Positions 18,465-27,420 are shown, numbered from the stretch's first letter. The stretch is 64,000 nt of DNA from Pseudoalteromonas spongiae UST010723-006 (GCF_000238255.3 NZ_CP011039.1:917001-981000); one strand, 5' to 3'. Program-made: numbers and translations. Notes: generated from the letters alone by a model not told the origin.

Positions 18465-19733
18465 TTAGTTCTTATACTCAGGCATAATTCTCGCCAGCTT
18501 GATGGTGTTTTCATTTACCTCAACAATTTCGATAGGGTAGCCTGAAATACGCATACTGACTTTTTCGCTTGGAATATCTTCTAAAAACTCGATAATTAAA
18601 CCGCTTAAGGTCTTCGGGCCATCGGTCGGAAAATCCCAATCCATTTCTTTATTGAGGTCGCGCACGTTGGCACTGCCATCAACTAAGAATGAACCATCTT
18701 GTTGCGGGTGCACGTTTTCACTCAGTGTTGGTGTCATGCTGGTGGTAAAATCACCCACTACTTCTTCAAGAATATCTTCTAGGGTTACGAGGCCTTGAAT
18801 ATCTCCGTATTCGTCTACCACAATACCAATACGCTCTTTTGCTTGCTGAAACTTAAGTAGCTGTACGTTTAACGACGTACCTTCTGGAATGTAGTAGATT
18901 TCACGTACTGCGCGAAGCAAAGTCGCTTTCGTAAATTGCTCTTTAGTCAGTAAACGTAGCGCGTCGCGAGCGTGAATAAAGCCAACTGTGTCGTCAATAT
19001 TTTCACGGTATAGCAAAACACGGGTATGTTGTGCATGGGTAAGCTGACGCATAATCAGCTTCCAATCGTCGTTTACATCAATCGCCACAATTTCGTTGCG
19101 AGGAACCATTACGTCTTCAACTTTTACTTGCTCAAGGTCAAGAATCGATACCAACATATTTTGGTGACGTTCAGGTAATAAAGCAGCGGATTCGTTCACT
19201 ACTGTTTTAAGTTCTTCTTTACTTAAACTGTGTTCTTCAATTTGCTCAGGACTAATGCCAAACAGTTTTAAAATACCATTGGTTATAAGGTTTACTAAAA
19301 TAACCAGCGGGTAGAGTAACTTGAGTAAAAAGTTAAGAATAAATGAACTTGGAAAGGCCACTTTCTCAGGATACAGTGCTGCTAATGTTTTTGGCGTTAC
19401 CTCAGCAAAAATCAAAATGACAAAGGTTAAACCAAAAGTGGCAACGGCAATACCGATTACGTCACCAAATAAGCGAATACCGATAATAGTTGCAACAGAT
19501 GATGCCGCAATATTAACAAGGTTATTGCCAATTAGGATTAACCCTATCAGTCTATCTGGACGTTGTAACAGCTTGCTAACCCGTTTGGCGCCTTTATGGT
19601 GTTCTTTTTCAAGGTGTCGTAAACGATATTTGTTTAGCGACATCATGCCCGTTTCTGAGCTAGAGAAATAAGCTGAAAGTAGTATCAATACACCAAGAAT
19701 GATGAATAAAGTACTCGTCGATATGGCGTCCAA
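18465..19733 (-). CDS. yfjD: CNNM/CorC-family membrane protein with CBS domains
   Basis: A 422-residue inner-membrane protein of the HlyC/CorC (CNNM) family, implicated in magnesium and cobalt efflux or homeostasis. The DUF21 membrane domain comes first (residues about 1-175, with ILLSAYFSSSETGMMSLNKYRLRHL, IGLILIGNNLVNI and FAEVTPKTLAALYPE). Two CBS domains (about 205-330) and a C-terminal CorC_HlyC domain (about 345-420) follow. The start is TTG at 19731-19733 with AAAGGAT 7 bases upstream on the minus strand. It lies downstream of ypjD in the same orientation, next to ffh, as in E. coli (yfjD, ypjD, ffh). Confidence 0.9.
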   Translation of the reverse strand: MDAISTSTLFIILGVLILLSAYFSSSETGMMSLNKYRLRHLEKEHHKGAKRVSKLLQRPDRLIGLILIGNNLVNIAASSVATIIGIRLFGDVIGIAVATFGLTFVILIFAEVTPKTLAALYPEKVAFPSSFILNFLLKLLYPLVILVNLITNGILKLFGISPEQIEEHSLSKEELKTVVNESAALLPERHQNMLVSILDLEQVKVEDVMVPRNEIVAIDVNDDWKLIMRQLTHAQHTRVLLYRENIDDTVGFIHARDALRLLTKEQFTKATLLRAVREIYYIPEGTSLNVQLLKFQQAKERIGIVVDEYGDIQGLVTLEDILEEVVGDFTTSMTPTLSENVHPQQDGSFLVDGSANVRDLNKEMDWDFPTDGPKTLSGLIIEFLEDIPSEKVSMRISGYPIEIVEVNENTIKLARIMPEYKN

Positions 19734-19830
19734 TGAGGGATCCTTTAAAAACTGTCGAAAGAGTATTAACTCTTAGTTGAGGTGATTAGTCAAGTGCTCT
19801 ATTTGTATAAGCTAATTCGTACCAAAGGTA

Positions 19831-20637
19831 CTAAAACTTACCCAAAATAATTTCTTGAACAAAGCGGCTACCAAAATACGCAAGCGTAAGTAATGTTGCC
19901 GCGCAAATTGTCGTAATTACACTGCTTTTGCCGCGCCAGCCACGGTACTTGTGGCCCCACGCAACAGTGACAAATAACGCCCAGGCAAGTAACGATAATA
20001 CTGTTTTATGGATATAGCCTTTATCAAACATATTATCGATAAATAAAAAGCCTGTTGCGAGGGCAAATGTAAGTAGCAACGAGCCCATTGAAACCAGGTG
20101 GAATAACTGCCTTTCTACCAGCATTAAAGGCGGTAAGTGACTGGTCACTATCGACATGTCTTTTTGCTTTAAACGGCGATTAATAAAGTAAAATTGAATT
20201 GCGTATAAAGTCGCAATAATCAGCACGCAGTAGGCCATAAAGGCAAGCGAAATATGCGACACCAATCCGAATTCAAAATTAACCGATTGCAAAATAACAT
20301 GATGCGGAATAAATAAACTGGCGATTAATAAAATTGCGGCAAAGCCATACACAACCGGCAGTAATAAGGTGGCAGGAAAGCGCAAGGAAACGGTCGTTAC
20401 CGACACCACAATTAGCCAACATATTAATAGTGCAACGTTGGCAAAGCTGAGGTCTTGCCCGCTTTCAGTGAAAATCGAATTAACAATCACAGCAAGGTGC
20501 AACAAAATAGCAACAGTGCTAAGCAACAAAGTCTTCTTTTGATTTGGGCCTTGCTTATCAAATAACTTACTCACCACATGCATAGTGGAAAGGCTATAAA
20601 ACAGACTCGCAATTACAGTTAAAACAATTAAATTCAT
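19831..20637 (-). CDS. ypjD: YpjD, CcsA/HemX-type cytochrome c assembly-like membrane protein
   Basis: A 268-residue integral membrane protein with about eight hydrophobic segments. The C-terminal part, with conserved His residues (LVSHISLAFMAYCVL, LVSMGSLLLTFALATG and TVAWGHKYRGWRGK), fits the CcmC/CcsA/HemX cytochrome c assembly family, which handles haem in the membrane. E. coli YpjD lies beside ffh in the same way. The exact role of YpjD is not established. It is divergent from ffh, and the CNNM gene follows it on the minus strand after 97 bases. Confidence 0.88.
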   Translation of the reverse strand: MNLIVLTVIASLFYSLSTMHVVSKLFDKQGPNQKKTLLLSTVAILLHLAVIVNSIFTESGQDLSFANVALLICWLIVVSVTTVSLRFPATLLLPVVYGFAAILLIASLFIPHHVILQSVNFEFGLVSHISLAFMAYCVLIIATLYAIQFYFINRRLKQKDMSIVTSHLPPLMLVERQLFHLVSMGSLLLTFALATGFLFIDNMFDKGYIHKTVLSLLAWALFVTVAWGHKYRGWRGKSSVITTICAATLLTLAYFGSRFVQEIILGKF

Positions 20638-20769
20638 GACTTTGTTTAAAATCGGTTTCGATTAAAATTTTTACCTCATTGTATTTTATCAATCGCTAAA
20701 AGCCTAGCCCAGAATAGGAAAATAACCTTTAGTTACCGTTGCAAAGCTTTTTTATTCCTGTTTCTTAGG

Positions 20770-20775
20770 TATAAT
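20770..20775 (+). promoter_or_regulatory. Candidate -10 element for ffh
   Basis: A perfect TATAAT lies 32 bases before the ffh start. No good -35 hexamer sits at the usual distance (TTGCAA at 20739-20744 is 25 bases away). Confidence 0.4.
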
Positions 20776-20806
20776 TCTCGCAAAATATTAGTTTGGATTA
20801 ACGTGA

Positions 20807-22186
20807 ATGTTTCAGAACTTACAGGAACGCCTTGGTAAAACCCTGAAAAATATCAGTGGTCGAGGCCGATTAACTGAAGACAATATAAAAGATACGCTGC
20901 GCGAAGTGCGTATGGCACTACTCGAAGCGGATGTAGCCTTACCGGTAGTGCGTGAATTTGTAAAAACAGTTAAAGAACGTGCTGTAGGTGTTGAAGTCAC
21001 TAAAAGTTTAAGCCCAGGTCAGGTTTTCATTAAAATCGTTCGTGAAGAACTTGAAAAAGCCATGGGTGAAGCAAACGAAGAGCTTAACTTAGCGGCACAA
21101 CCGCCAGCGGTTATCATGATGGCAGGTCTGCAAGGTGCAGGTAAAACCACCAGTGTTGGTAAGCTTTCTAAGTTCTTAAAAGAGCGCAAAAAGAAATCTG
21201 TGTTAGTTGTGAGTGCCGACGTGTACCGTCCAGCTGCGATTAAACAGCTAGAAACCCTTGCTAACGAAGTTGATGTGGAATTCTTCCCAAGTGATATTTC
21301 ACAGAAACCGATCGATATTGCCAATGGCGCAATTGACCACGCGAAAAAGAAATTCATCGATGTCGTAATTGTTGATACCGCAGGTCGTTTGCACGTTGAT
21401 AACGAGATGATGGAAGAAATCATTGAGTTACACGGTGCGATTAAGCCGGTAGAAACACTCTTTGTTGTTGACTCAATGACAGGTCAAGATGCTGCGAATA
21501 CCGCAAAAGCATTTGACGAAGCACTGCCACTAACCGGTGTTGTACTGACTAAAACTGACGGTGATGCCCGTGGTGGTGCTGCACTATCAATTCGTCATAT
21601 CACAGGTAAGCCAATTAAGTTTATTGGTGTCGGTGAAAAAACTGATGCGTTAGAACCATTCCACCCAGATCGTGTTGCGTCACGTATTTTAGGTATGGGT
21701 GATGTGCTTTCTCTAATTGAAGAAGTCGAAATGAAAGTCGACAAAGAGAAAGCTGAAAAAATGGCGAAGAAGGTAATGAAGGGCGATGGCTTTACATTAG
21801 AAGACTTCGCTGACCAATTACGCCAAATGAAAAACATGGGTGGCATGATGGGCATGCTTGATAAGCTGCCGGGTATGTCAAACTTGCCAGATGCGATTAA
21901 AGACCAAGTTGGTGATAAAACCTTTAATCAAATGGAAGCCATCATTAGCTCAATGACGCCAAAAGAGCGTGAGCGCCCAGACATCATTAAAGGGTCTCGT
22001 AAAAAGCGTATCGCTGCAGGTTCTGGTACGCAAGTGCAAGACGTAAATAAGCTATTAAAGCAATTTACACAAATGCAGAAAATGATGAAGAAGATGAAAG
22101 GCAAAGGCGGCATGATGAAAATGATGCGCAATATGAAAGGCATGATGCCACCTGGCATGATGGGTGGCGGCGGCCCGAAATTCTAA
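20807..22186 (+). CDS. ffh: Signal recognition particle GTPase Ffh
   Basis: The protein subunit of the signal recognition particle. It binds 4.5S RNA and targets nascent inner-membrane proteins to FtsY. The 459-residue product has the N domain (1-90), the G domain with GLQGAGKTTSVGKL, DTAGRLHVD and TKTDGDARGGAAL, and a methionine-rich M domain (about 330-459) ending in GMMPPGMMGGG. All GTPase motifs are intact. It is monocistronic, with a strong terminator 17 bases after the stop codon, and is divergent from ypjD. Confidence 0.98.
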   Translation: MFQNLQERLGKTLKNISGRGRLTEDNIKDTLREVRMALLEADVALPVVREFVKTVKERAVGVEVTKSLSPGQVFIKIVREELEKAMGEANEELNLAAQPPAVIMMAGLQGAGKTTSVGKLSKFLKERKKKSVLVVSADVYRPAAIKQLETLANEVDVEFFPSDISQKPIDIANGAIDHAKKKFIDVVIVDTAGRLHVDNEMMEEIIELHGAIKPVETLFVVDSMTGQDAANTAKAFDEALPLTGVVLTKTDGDARGGAALSIRHITGKPIKFIGVGEKTDALEPFHPDRVASRILGMGDVLSLIEEVEMKVDKEKAEKMAKKVMKGDGFTLEDFADQLRQMKNMGGMMGMLDKLPGMSNLPDAIKDQVGDKTFNQMEAIISSMTPKERERPDIIKGSRKKRIAAGSGTQVQDVNKLLKQFTQMQKMMKKMKGKGGMMKMMRNMKGMMPPGMMGGGGPKF

Positions 22187-22202
22187 ACTTTGCAAAGTTG
22201 TT

Positions 22203-22231
22203 AAAAAAGCACCAGTTTTGGTGCTTTTTTT
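22203..22231 (+). terminator. Terminator of ffh
   Basis: A twelve-pair stem AAAAAAGCACCA / TGGTGCTTTTTT with loop GTTT and an extended T run. Confidence 0.92.
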
Positions 22232-22283
22232 GTATTGATGTTGGTATAACTGTCACAAAGTAGCCAAAAGAGTGCATTTTAAC

Positions 22284-22311
22284 TTGCAATCAGAGTAAAA
22301 ATTCGTACAAT
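22284..22311 (+). promoter_or_regulatory. Promoter of the rpsP-rimM-trmD-rplS operon
   Basis: TTGCAA (22284-22289), a 16-base spacer and TACAAT (22306-22311). Transcription would start near 22318, giving a leader of about 68 bases. Confidence 0.65.
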
Positions 22312-22318
22312 TCTCGGG

Positions 22319-22334
22319 CTTCCCGTTAGGGAAG
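22319..22334 (+). promoter_or_regulatory. 5' leader hairpin of the rpsP operon
   Basis: CTTCCC GTTA GGGAAG forms a six-pair hairpin with a tetraloop at or within a few bases of the predicted transcript start. It may protect the 5' end of the mRNA or act in ribosomal-protein feedback; neither is shown. Confidence 0.45.
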
Positions 22335-22385
22335 TAAAATTAGTTTTTATGTTAATGAAATCAATCAATCTATGTAGAGGACGGT

Positions 22386-22634
22386 ATGGTAACTATTCGT
22401 TTGCAACGTGGCGGCGCTAAGAAGCGTCCATTCTATCAAATCGTGGTTGCGGATAGCCGTTTCTCGCGTGATGGTCGTTTCATCGAGAAAGTAGGTTTCT
22501 TTAACCCACTAGCTCGTGGTCAAGAAGAATCACTTCGCCTAGACCTTGATCGTGTAGATCACTGGGTAGGTCAAGGTGCAGGTCTTTCTGATCGTGTAGC
22601 TAAGTTAGTTAAAGACGCTCGTAAAGCGGCTTAA
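22386..22634 (+). CDS. rpsP: 30S ribosomal protein S16
   Basis: An 82-residue ribosomal protein that helps fold the 5' domain of 16S rRNA. The sequence opens with [25 protein letters not shown], the S16 signature, and has [12 protein letters not shown]. It is first in the conserved operon rpsP-rimM-trmD-rplS. GAGGACGG lies directly before the start codon. Confidence 0.98.
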   Translation: MVTIRLQRGGAKKRPFYQIVVADSRFSRDGRFIEKVGFFNPLARGQEESLRLDLDRVDHWVGQGAGLSDRVAKLVKDARKAA

Positions 22635-22650
22635 TAGGCGTAATGTAACC

Positions 22651-23181
22651 ATGAGTCAAGAGCAAGCCAAATTTATAGCAGGCAAACTCGGCGCCCCTTA
22701 CGGCATTAAGGGTTGGCTTAAGGTTCATTCATTTACTGATGATCCCGAAGGGATCTTTGATTTCAGCCCATGGTTGATAGGGCAACAAGGAAACTGGCAA
22801 ACCGTTGAAGTGGTCGACTGGCGTCGTCACAACAAAGGTTTTATCGCCAAGTTGGCAAATGTTGAAGACCGTGACCAAGCAAATGTGTTAACAAATGCTG
22901 AAATTGCTGTTTTTGAAGAACAATTGCCAGACTTACCTGATGGTGAGTTTTATTGGCGAGATCTCATCGGTCTTACTGTAGTAACTGATAAAGGTTACGA
23001 TTTAGGTAAGGTCGACGACATGCTAGAAACAGGTTCTAATGATGTTTTAGTGGTTAAAGCTAACCCTAACGACGGATTTGGAAAAGGTGAACGTTTAATT
23101 CCATATTTAACCGAGAGCGTAGTGTTAAAGGTGGATTTAGATGCTAAAGAAGTTACCGTAGACTGGGATCCTAGCTTTTAA
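22651..23181 (+). CDS. rimM: 16S rRNA processing protein RimM
   Basis: A 176-residue ribosome maturation factor that binds ribosomal protein S19 and helps assemble the 30S head. It has an N-terminal RimM domain ([28 protein letters not shown]) and a C-terminal PRC-barrel ([35 protein letters not shown]). It starts 16 bases after rpsP, and its stop codon is directly followed by the ATG of trmD. Confidence 0.97.
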   Translation: MSQEQAKFIAGKLGAPYGIKGWLKVHSFTDDPEGIFDFSPWLIGQQGNWQTVEVVDWRRHNKGFIAKLANVEDRDQANVLTNAEIAVFEEQLPDLPDGEFYWRDLIGLTVVTDKGYDLGKVDDMLETGSNDVLVVKANPNDGFGKGERLIPYLTESVVLKVDLDAKEVTVDWDPSF

Positions 23182-23946
23182 ATGTCGCAACAGGCACACA
23201 TGTGGTTCGGTGTTATTTCACTGTTCCCTGAAATGTTTGATGCGGTAACAAAGCAAGGTGTTACTGGTCGCGCAGTTAAAAACGGTTTAATCGATTTTAA
23301 CTGTTGGAGTCCGCGTGATTATGCTTTTGATAAGCATAAAACTGTGGATGACCGCCCATACGGCGGTGGCCCTGGTATGCTAATGATGGTGCAACCATTG
23401 CGAGATGCCATCGATGCAGCGAAAGCTTCAGCGGGTGAAGGGGCAAAGGTAATCTATCTATCACCACAAGGTAGAAAGCTAGATCAACAAGGTGCGCAAG
23501 AACTTGCAAACCATAAAAAGTTGATTTTAGTGGCAGGTCGTTATGAAGGTATAGATGAGCGGTTAATTGAATCACACATTGACGAAGAATGGTCAATTGG
23601 TGACTTTATATTATCCGGTGGCGAACTCGCTGCAATGACATTAATCGATTCAGTATCTCGTTTAGTGCCAGGCGTGTTAGGTCACAATCAGTCTGCCGAG
23701 CAGGATTCATTTTCTGACGGCTTATTAGATTGCCCTCACTATACACGGCCAGAATTATTGGATGGTAAGCAGGTGCCCGCTGTATTGCTCAGTGGAAACC
23801 ATAAAGAAATCGCTCGCTGGCGCTTAAAGCAACAGTTGGGTAGAACTTGGCTTAGACGTCCGGACTTGTTGCAAAACCTAGCTCTGACTGAGGAGCAAGC
23901 AAGGTTACTCGCTGAATTTCAGCAAGAACATAATGTTTGTGGCTAG
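23182..23946 (+). CDS. trmD: tRNA (guanine-N1)-methyltransferase TrmD
   Basis: Methylates G37 of tRNAs, preventing +1 frameshifting. The 254-residue enzyme has the trefoil-knot motifs [44 protein letters not shown] and [16 protein letters not shown]. It starts immediately after the rimM stop with no spacer, so translation is probably coupled. A short C-terminal tail ends 34 bases before rplS. Confidence 0.98.
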   Translation: MSQQAHMWFGVISLFPEMFDAVTKQGVTGRAVKNGLIDFNCWSPRDYAFDKHKTVDDRPYGGGPGMLMMVQPLRDAIDAAKASAGEGAKVIYLSPQGRKLDQQGAQELANHKKLILVAGRYEGIDERLIESHIDEEWSIGDFILSGGELAAMTLIDSVSRLVPGVLGHNQSAEQDSFSDGLLDCPHYTRPELLDGKQVPAVLLSGNHKEIARWRLKQQLGRTWLRRPDLLQNLALTEEQARLLAEFQQEHNVCG

Positions 23947-23980
23947 AAGACAGTTACTCCTAGGAAATGTGAGAAATATA

Positions 23981-24340
23981 ATGGCAAAAGTAAACCAAAA
24001 TATTATTAAAGTGCTTGAAGATGAGCAACTTAAATCTGACGTACCAGAGTTCGGCCCTGGTGATACAGTAGTTGTTAAAGTACGTGTTAAAGAAGGTAAC
24101 AAAGAGCGTCTACAGGCGTTCGAAGGTGTGGTAATCGCTAAGCGTAACCGTGGTCTTCACTCTTCTTTCACTGTACGTAAGATCTCAAGCGGCGAAGGTG
24201 TAGAGCGTGTTTTCCAAACACACAGCCCACTAATCGACAGCATCGAGCGCAAGCGTCGCGGTGCAGTTCGTCGTGCTAAGCTTTACTATCTACGTGAGCG
24301 TTCTGGTAAGTCTGCACGTATTAAAGAAAAACTTAACTAA
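23981..24340 (+). CDS. rplS: 50S ribosomal protein L19
   Basis: A 119-residue ribosomal protein at the 30S-50S interface. The sequence from ATG 23981 begins [36 protein letters not shown] and contains [12 protein letters not shown] and [22 protein letters not shown], typical of L19. A longer in-frame reading from 23933 overlaps trmD and is not supported. It is last in the rpsP operon and is followed by a strong terminator. Confidence 0.97.
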   Translation: MAKVNQNIIKVLEDEQLKSDVPEFGPGDTVVVKVRVKEGNKERLQAFEGVVIAKRNRGLHSSFTVRKISSGEGVERVFQTHSPLIDSIERKRRGAVRRAKLYYLRERSGKSARIKEKLN

Positions 24341-24362
24341 TACGTCTGAACTTTCAGAATCT

Positions 24363-24398
24363 AAACAGGCTGAGCTTTGCTCAGCCTGTTTTGTTTTT
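24363..24398 (+). terminator. Terminator of the rpsP-rplS operon
   Basis: A thirteen-pair stem AAACAGGCTGAGC / GCTCAGCCTGTTT with a three-base loop is followed by a T-rich run. It lies 22 bases after the rplS stop codon. Confidence 0.95.
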
Positions 24399-24935
24399 AT
24401 AAAACAAAAAATTACCTATCAAACAAAGAACGTATCTACACAAGCCTACCAGATTCAACTCATTATTAACTTCGATAAACTCTTAATTGATGTGCGTTGC
24501 GGGTATTATTGAATTACACACCAAACCTTGGTAGTCACAGCAATACGAATTTACTCAACAAGCCTCTAATTCTTCGCACACTACTAACTATACTGTGGAG
24601 AGGTTTGCTGATTCACTTACTTGAAATTGTGATATTTGTATTATCTGATTTAGGCAACATCGTTGGTGAGCTGAATATTTGCATGTGATATTCAGGTTTA
24701 TTGATGTGGAATAACCTCTTAAAAATAGCGACTCCAGAACTTAATGTCCTAAGTCTGTTAAAAATTCCGCGCTGTATCTAACAAGAAAGCTAACACCCTA
24801 GAAAGAGTTCTTAAATATGGGCTAAATAGCTAACTTGTATAACGTATTTAATTTTAACACTTTTACTCAGCGAGATAGCTTGATATTATTTTGTATATAT
24901 TAATTTACTTGCTGTAAAGAAAGGTTTACTTTGTA
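24399..24935. other. AT-rich intergenic region between rplS and tyrA
   Basis: About 540 bases with no credible gene. Two short open frames on the + strand lack ribosome sites and family features. The tyrA ribosome site AAAGG lies at the 3' end (about 24920-24925). I could not assign a clear tyrA promoter, leader peptide or RNA. On the minus strand around 24450-24650 the translation is broken by stops and shows no convincing family. Confidence 0.5.
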
Positions 24936-26063
24936 ATGGGCGCACTGAATACGTTAAGAGATCAAATTGATGAATGTGATAGGCAACTTGTTGAACTATT
25001 AGCTAAACGAAATCATATCACAGCTCAAGTTGGCGCTTATAAGCAACAACAAGGTCAACCCGTTTATGTACCATCGCGAGAAACCGAATTAATTGATGCA
25101 CGGCGATCACAAGCAATTGCTGCTGGGGTAAGCCCAGAATTAGTCGAGGATGTATTGCGTCGACTTATGCGTGAATCTTACCAAAATCAACAACTCGGTT
25201 TAGCGTGCGTTGCGCCGCACTTATCGCCAATGGTGATAGTGGGTGGTAAAGGTGCAATGGGCCAATTGTTCATGCGTCAGTTAGAGCGCTCGGGTTATCA
25301 GGTGAACGTGCTTGATAAAGATAATCAAAGTGAGCGTGATAGTTTGTTATCTGAAGCACGTTGCGTGATTGTCTCTGTGCCAATTCATGCGGTTGAATCA
25401 GTTATTGCAGATATGCCAAAACTACACCCTGAGTGTTTATTGGTTGATATTACCAGCGTTAAATCATCACCACTCAAAGCGATGGAAATTCACCATCAAG
25501 GACCGGTACTGGCATTACACCCGATGTTTGGTCCCGATATTCCTCATTGGGTAAAGCAAACCGTTGTTGTTTGTCAAAATAAGCCCTGTGACGTAGCGAG
25601 TTCCTTACTTGAACAGCTTACCGTGTGGGGTTGTAATTTAGTGTCTATGGATGCTAAAAAGCACGATGAAGCGATGCAAATTGTGCAGGTAATGCGCCAC
25701 TTAACGACCTTTGTTTATGGTCAATTTTTGGCGAAACAAAGCCATAGCCTTGAAGAAATAGAATCTTGCTCTTCGCCTATTTATCACTTGGAATTAATGA
25801 TGGTAGGGCGCTTATTTGCACAGTCGCCAGAGCTTTACAGCGATATTATGTTAGCGCAATTTGAAGACGTCGCACCTTTGATGAAAGAGTATTGTGAGGT
25901 TTTCCAACAAACCTTTGAAAAATTGAAGGAAAATGATAAAGCGGGATTAATTGATGACTTTGCCGCTGCAAAAACCTTTTTTTCAGATTCTGCCAGTACC
26001 TTTTTAAGTCAAAGCAAAGCGTTATTGAGTAAGGCAAATGACGCGAAAGTGTTAGATTATTAA
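24936..26063 (+). CDS. tyrA: Bifunctional chorismate mutase / prephenate dehydrogenase
   Basis: Converts chorismate to prephenate and then to 4-hydroxyphenylpyruvate on the way to tyrosine. Residues 1-90 form an AroQ chorismate mutase (LNTLRDQIDECDRQLVELLAKRNHITAQVGAYK). Residues about 100-375 form the NAD-dependent prephenate dehydrogenase (MVIVGGKGAMGQLFMRQLERSG, DITSVKSSPLKAM, LHPMFGPD). The length of 375 matches the bifunctional gammaproteobacterial enzyme. It converges on pheA and shares its terminator. Confidence 0.96.
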   Translation: MGALNTLRDQIDECDRQLVELLAKRNHITAQVGAYKQQQGQPVYVPSRETELIDARRSQAIAAGVSPELVEDVLRRLMRESYQNQQLGLACVAPHLSPMVIVGGKGAMGQLFMRQLERSGYQVNVLDKDNQSERDSLLSEARCVIVSVPIHAVESVIADMPKLHPECLLVDITSVKSSPLKAMEIHHQGPVLALHPMFGPDIPHWVKQTVVVCQNKPCDVASSLLEQLTVWGCNLVSMDAKKHDEAMQIVQVMRHLTTFVYGQFLAKQSHSLEEIESCSSPIYHLELMMVGRLFAQSPELYSDIMLAQFEDVAPLMKEYCEVFQQTFEKLKENDKAGLIDDFAAAKTFFSDSASTFLSQSKALLSKANDAKVLDY

Positions 26064-26088
26064 AAAGGGGCTTAGCGCCCCTTTTTTT
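26062..26088. terminator. Bidirectional terminator between tyrA and pheA
   Basis: AAAAAGGGGC / GCCCCTTTTT with loop TTAGC, overlapping both stop-codon regions of the convergent genes. A and T runs are on both sides. Confidence 0.9.
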
Positions 26089-27244
26089 ATTCAGTTGCAA
26101 CGCTTACGGCGCTCAACGTTTCACTTTGGTAACAACCAAGAATACGAATGTAGGCAGTCACTTCTTTAAGCGCATCTAGCGCTTTTTTAACTTCTGGCAA
26201 ATCGATGTTTGCTTCTAGATCAACATAGAATACTTCTTCCCATGGATTCCCCGGTACTGGGCGAGACTCTAATTTTACTAGGTTAATGTTATGCTGTTTG
26301 AAAATCATCAGTGCATCAGCAAGCGCACCGGCTGACTGCTTAGTTGCCATAATTAATGTTGTTTTAGTCGGGATCTGCTTAGATACTTTAACTGCTTTAC
26401 GCGCAACAACAATAAAGCGGCTGTGGTTATGGCTTTGATTGGCGAGGTTAGGCTCAAGTACCACTAATCCAGCCTTGCGAGCTGCGTCTTCAGATGCGAT
26501 TGCAGCACCTGCATCATCTTGTAGCGCTTCTTTCAGTGCGCTTGATGTTGAGTCGCTGTAGGCCAGTTGTACGCCGCTTAAATTACTAATAAATTGGCTG
26601 CATTGAGCAAATGGTTGCGGGTGACCGTATATTTTCGTCACTTCTTCAATGGCAACTCCCGGGCTTGCTACTAAACAATGTTCTACCGCTTGTGTTAGTT
26701 CGCCAACAATCGATACCTGTGTGTGCTGCAATAGGTCATATACTTCGTTAATACTGCCTGAGCAGGTATTTTCGATTGGTAATAAACCAAAATCGGCCTG
26801 TCCAGTTTCTACTTTATTGGTGATTTCATTAAAGCTACTGCACCCTAGTTCAACAAGTTTGCCAGGGCGACGACTGAAGTATTTATGGCATGCAAGCTGG
26901 CTGTATGAGCCCTGACCACCCAAATAAGCAACGCGATTCGTTTCTGTGTGCAGATCTGGATTTAGGTTCTGCTGCAACATTGCTTGTTGATGCAGTACAG
27001 AATCTTCAATGATGGTTTGAAACACACGATTTACGTAATAACCGTCAAGCCCCAGTGAACTGCCATAACTAATGAGTTTTTCTAGTAACGCCTGTTCACG
27101 TTGCTCATCACGGATCGGTTTGTTGTTGGCAATTTTATACTCAACAACGCCGTGGCTGACGCGACGTCTTTTGGCGAGTAAGACTAGTAACTCCGAGTCT
27201 ATCTCATTGATATCCCGACGTAGGGACTCAAGTGCATTGGACAT
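26087..27244 (-). CDS. pheA: Bifunctional chorismate mutase / prephenate dehydratase
   Basis: Makes phenylpyruvate for phenylalanine synthesis. The 385-residue protein has an AroQ chorismate mutase domain (1-90, LESLRRDINEIDSELLVLLAKRRRVSHGVVEYK). A prephenate dehydratase domain (about 105-280, VAYLGGQGSYSQLACHKYF, FGLLPIENTCSGSINEVYDLL) and a C-terminal ACT domain (about 300-375, with the ESRP motif in LVKLESRPVPGNPWEEVFYVD) follow. The ESRP region is the allosteric Phe-binding site. It is preceded on the minus strand by a Phe-rich leader peptide and an attenuator, so it is regulated by Phe-tRNA supply as well as feedback. Confidence 0.97.
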   Translation of the reverse strand: MSNALESLRRDINEIDSELLVLLAKRRRVSHGVVEYKIANNKPIRDEQREQALLEKLISYGSSLGLDGYYVNRVFQTIIEDSVLHQQAMLQQNLNPDLHTETNRVAYLGGQGSYSQLACHKYFSRRPGKLVELGCSSFNEITNKVETGQADFGLLPIENTCSGSINEVYDLLQHTQVSIVGELTQAVEHCLVASPGVAIEEVTKIYGHPQPFAQCSQFISNLSGVQLAYSDSTSSALKEALQDDAGAAIASEDAARKAGLVVLEPNLANQSHNHSRFIVVARKAVKVSKQIPTKTTLIMATKQSAGALADALMIFKQHNINLVKLESRPVPGNPWEEVFYVDLEANIDLPEVKKALDALKEVTAYIRILGCYQSETLSAVSVATE

Positions 27245-27268
27245 TTTCTTTTCCTCATTCCCAATTGC

Positions 27269-27295
27269 AAAAAAAAACCTCCCAGTGGGAGGTTT
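27269..27295 (-). terminator. pheA attenuator terminator with antiterminator arm
   Basis: On the minus strand, AAACCTCCC / GGGAGGTTT with a three-base loop is followed by nine T, 24 bases before the pheA start. CTCGGGAGG just upstream (complement of 27328-27336) can pair with the first arm CCTCCCA, forming the competing antiterminator. AACTTTAGCTT inside the leader peptide (complement of 27356-27366) can pair with AAGCTAAAGT (complement of 27302-27311). These are the parts of a classical transcription attenuator. Confidence 0.88.
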
Positions 27296-27336
27296 AGTTT
27301 GACTTTAGCTTGTTCGTGACAAAGTCGCCTCCCGAG

Positions 27337-27384
27337 TTACGGATGGTGAAAAAAGAAGCTAAAGTTAAAGATTAATTTGTTCAT
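27337..27384 (-). CDS. pheL: PheA operon leader peptide
   Basis: A 15-residue open frame on the minus strand reads MNKLIFNFSFFFHHP, with five Phe codons (positions 6, 8, 10, 11, 12). It lies about 40 bases before the attenuator stem of pheA. The E. coli leader peptide is of the same kind (Phe-rich, ending in Pro). Ribosome stalling on the Phe codons when charged Phe-tRNA is low would free the GGGAGG arm to form the antiterminator. The Shine-Dalgarno is weak (GGGT 3 bases upstream), and one possible promoter would leave almost no 5' leader. Confidence 0.88.
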   Translation of the reverse strand: MNKLIFNFSFFFHHP

Positions 27385-27391
27385 ATACCCG

Positions 27392-27420
27392 AATTTAGAA
27401 ATAAGTGTTGTTAAAGTCAA
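27392..27420 (-). promoter_or_regulatory. Candidate promoter of pheL-pheA
   Basis: On the minus strand TTGACT (complement of 27415-27420), a 17-base spacer and TAAATT (complement of 27392-27397) form a good sigma-70 pair. Transcription would then start almost at the pheL ATG (27384). A weaker pair, TTGGCA (complement of 27441-27446) with TACTGT, would give a normal leader length. Confidence 0.55.

Noticed and set aside
24450..24650. Possible decayed transposase on the minus strand between rplS and tyrA
   Set aside because: Short fragments only, broken by stops, with no motif I could identify with confidence.
24261..24688. Two small open frames on the + strand after rplS
   Set aside because: The first overlaps rplS and the terminator; neither has a ribosome site or plausible composition.
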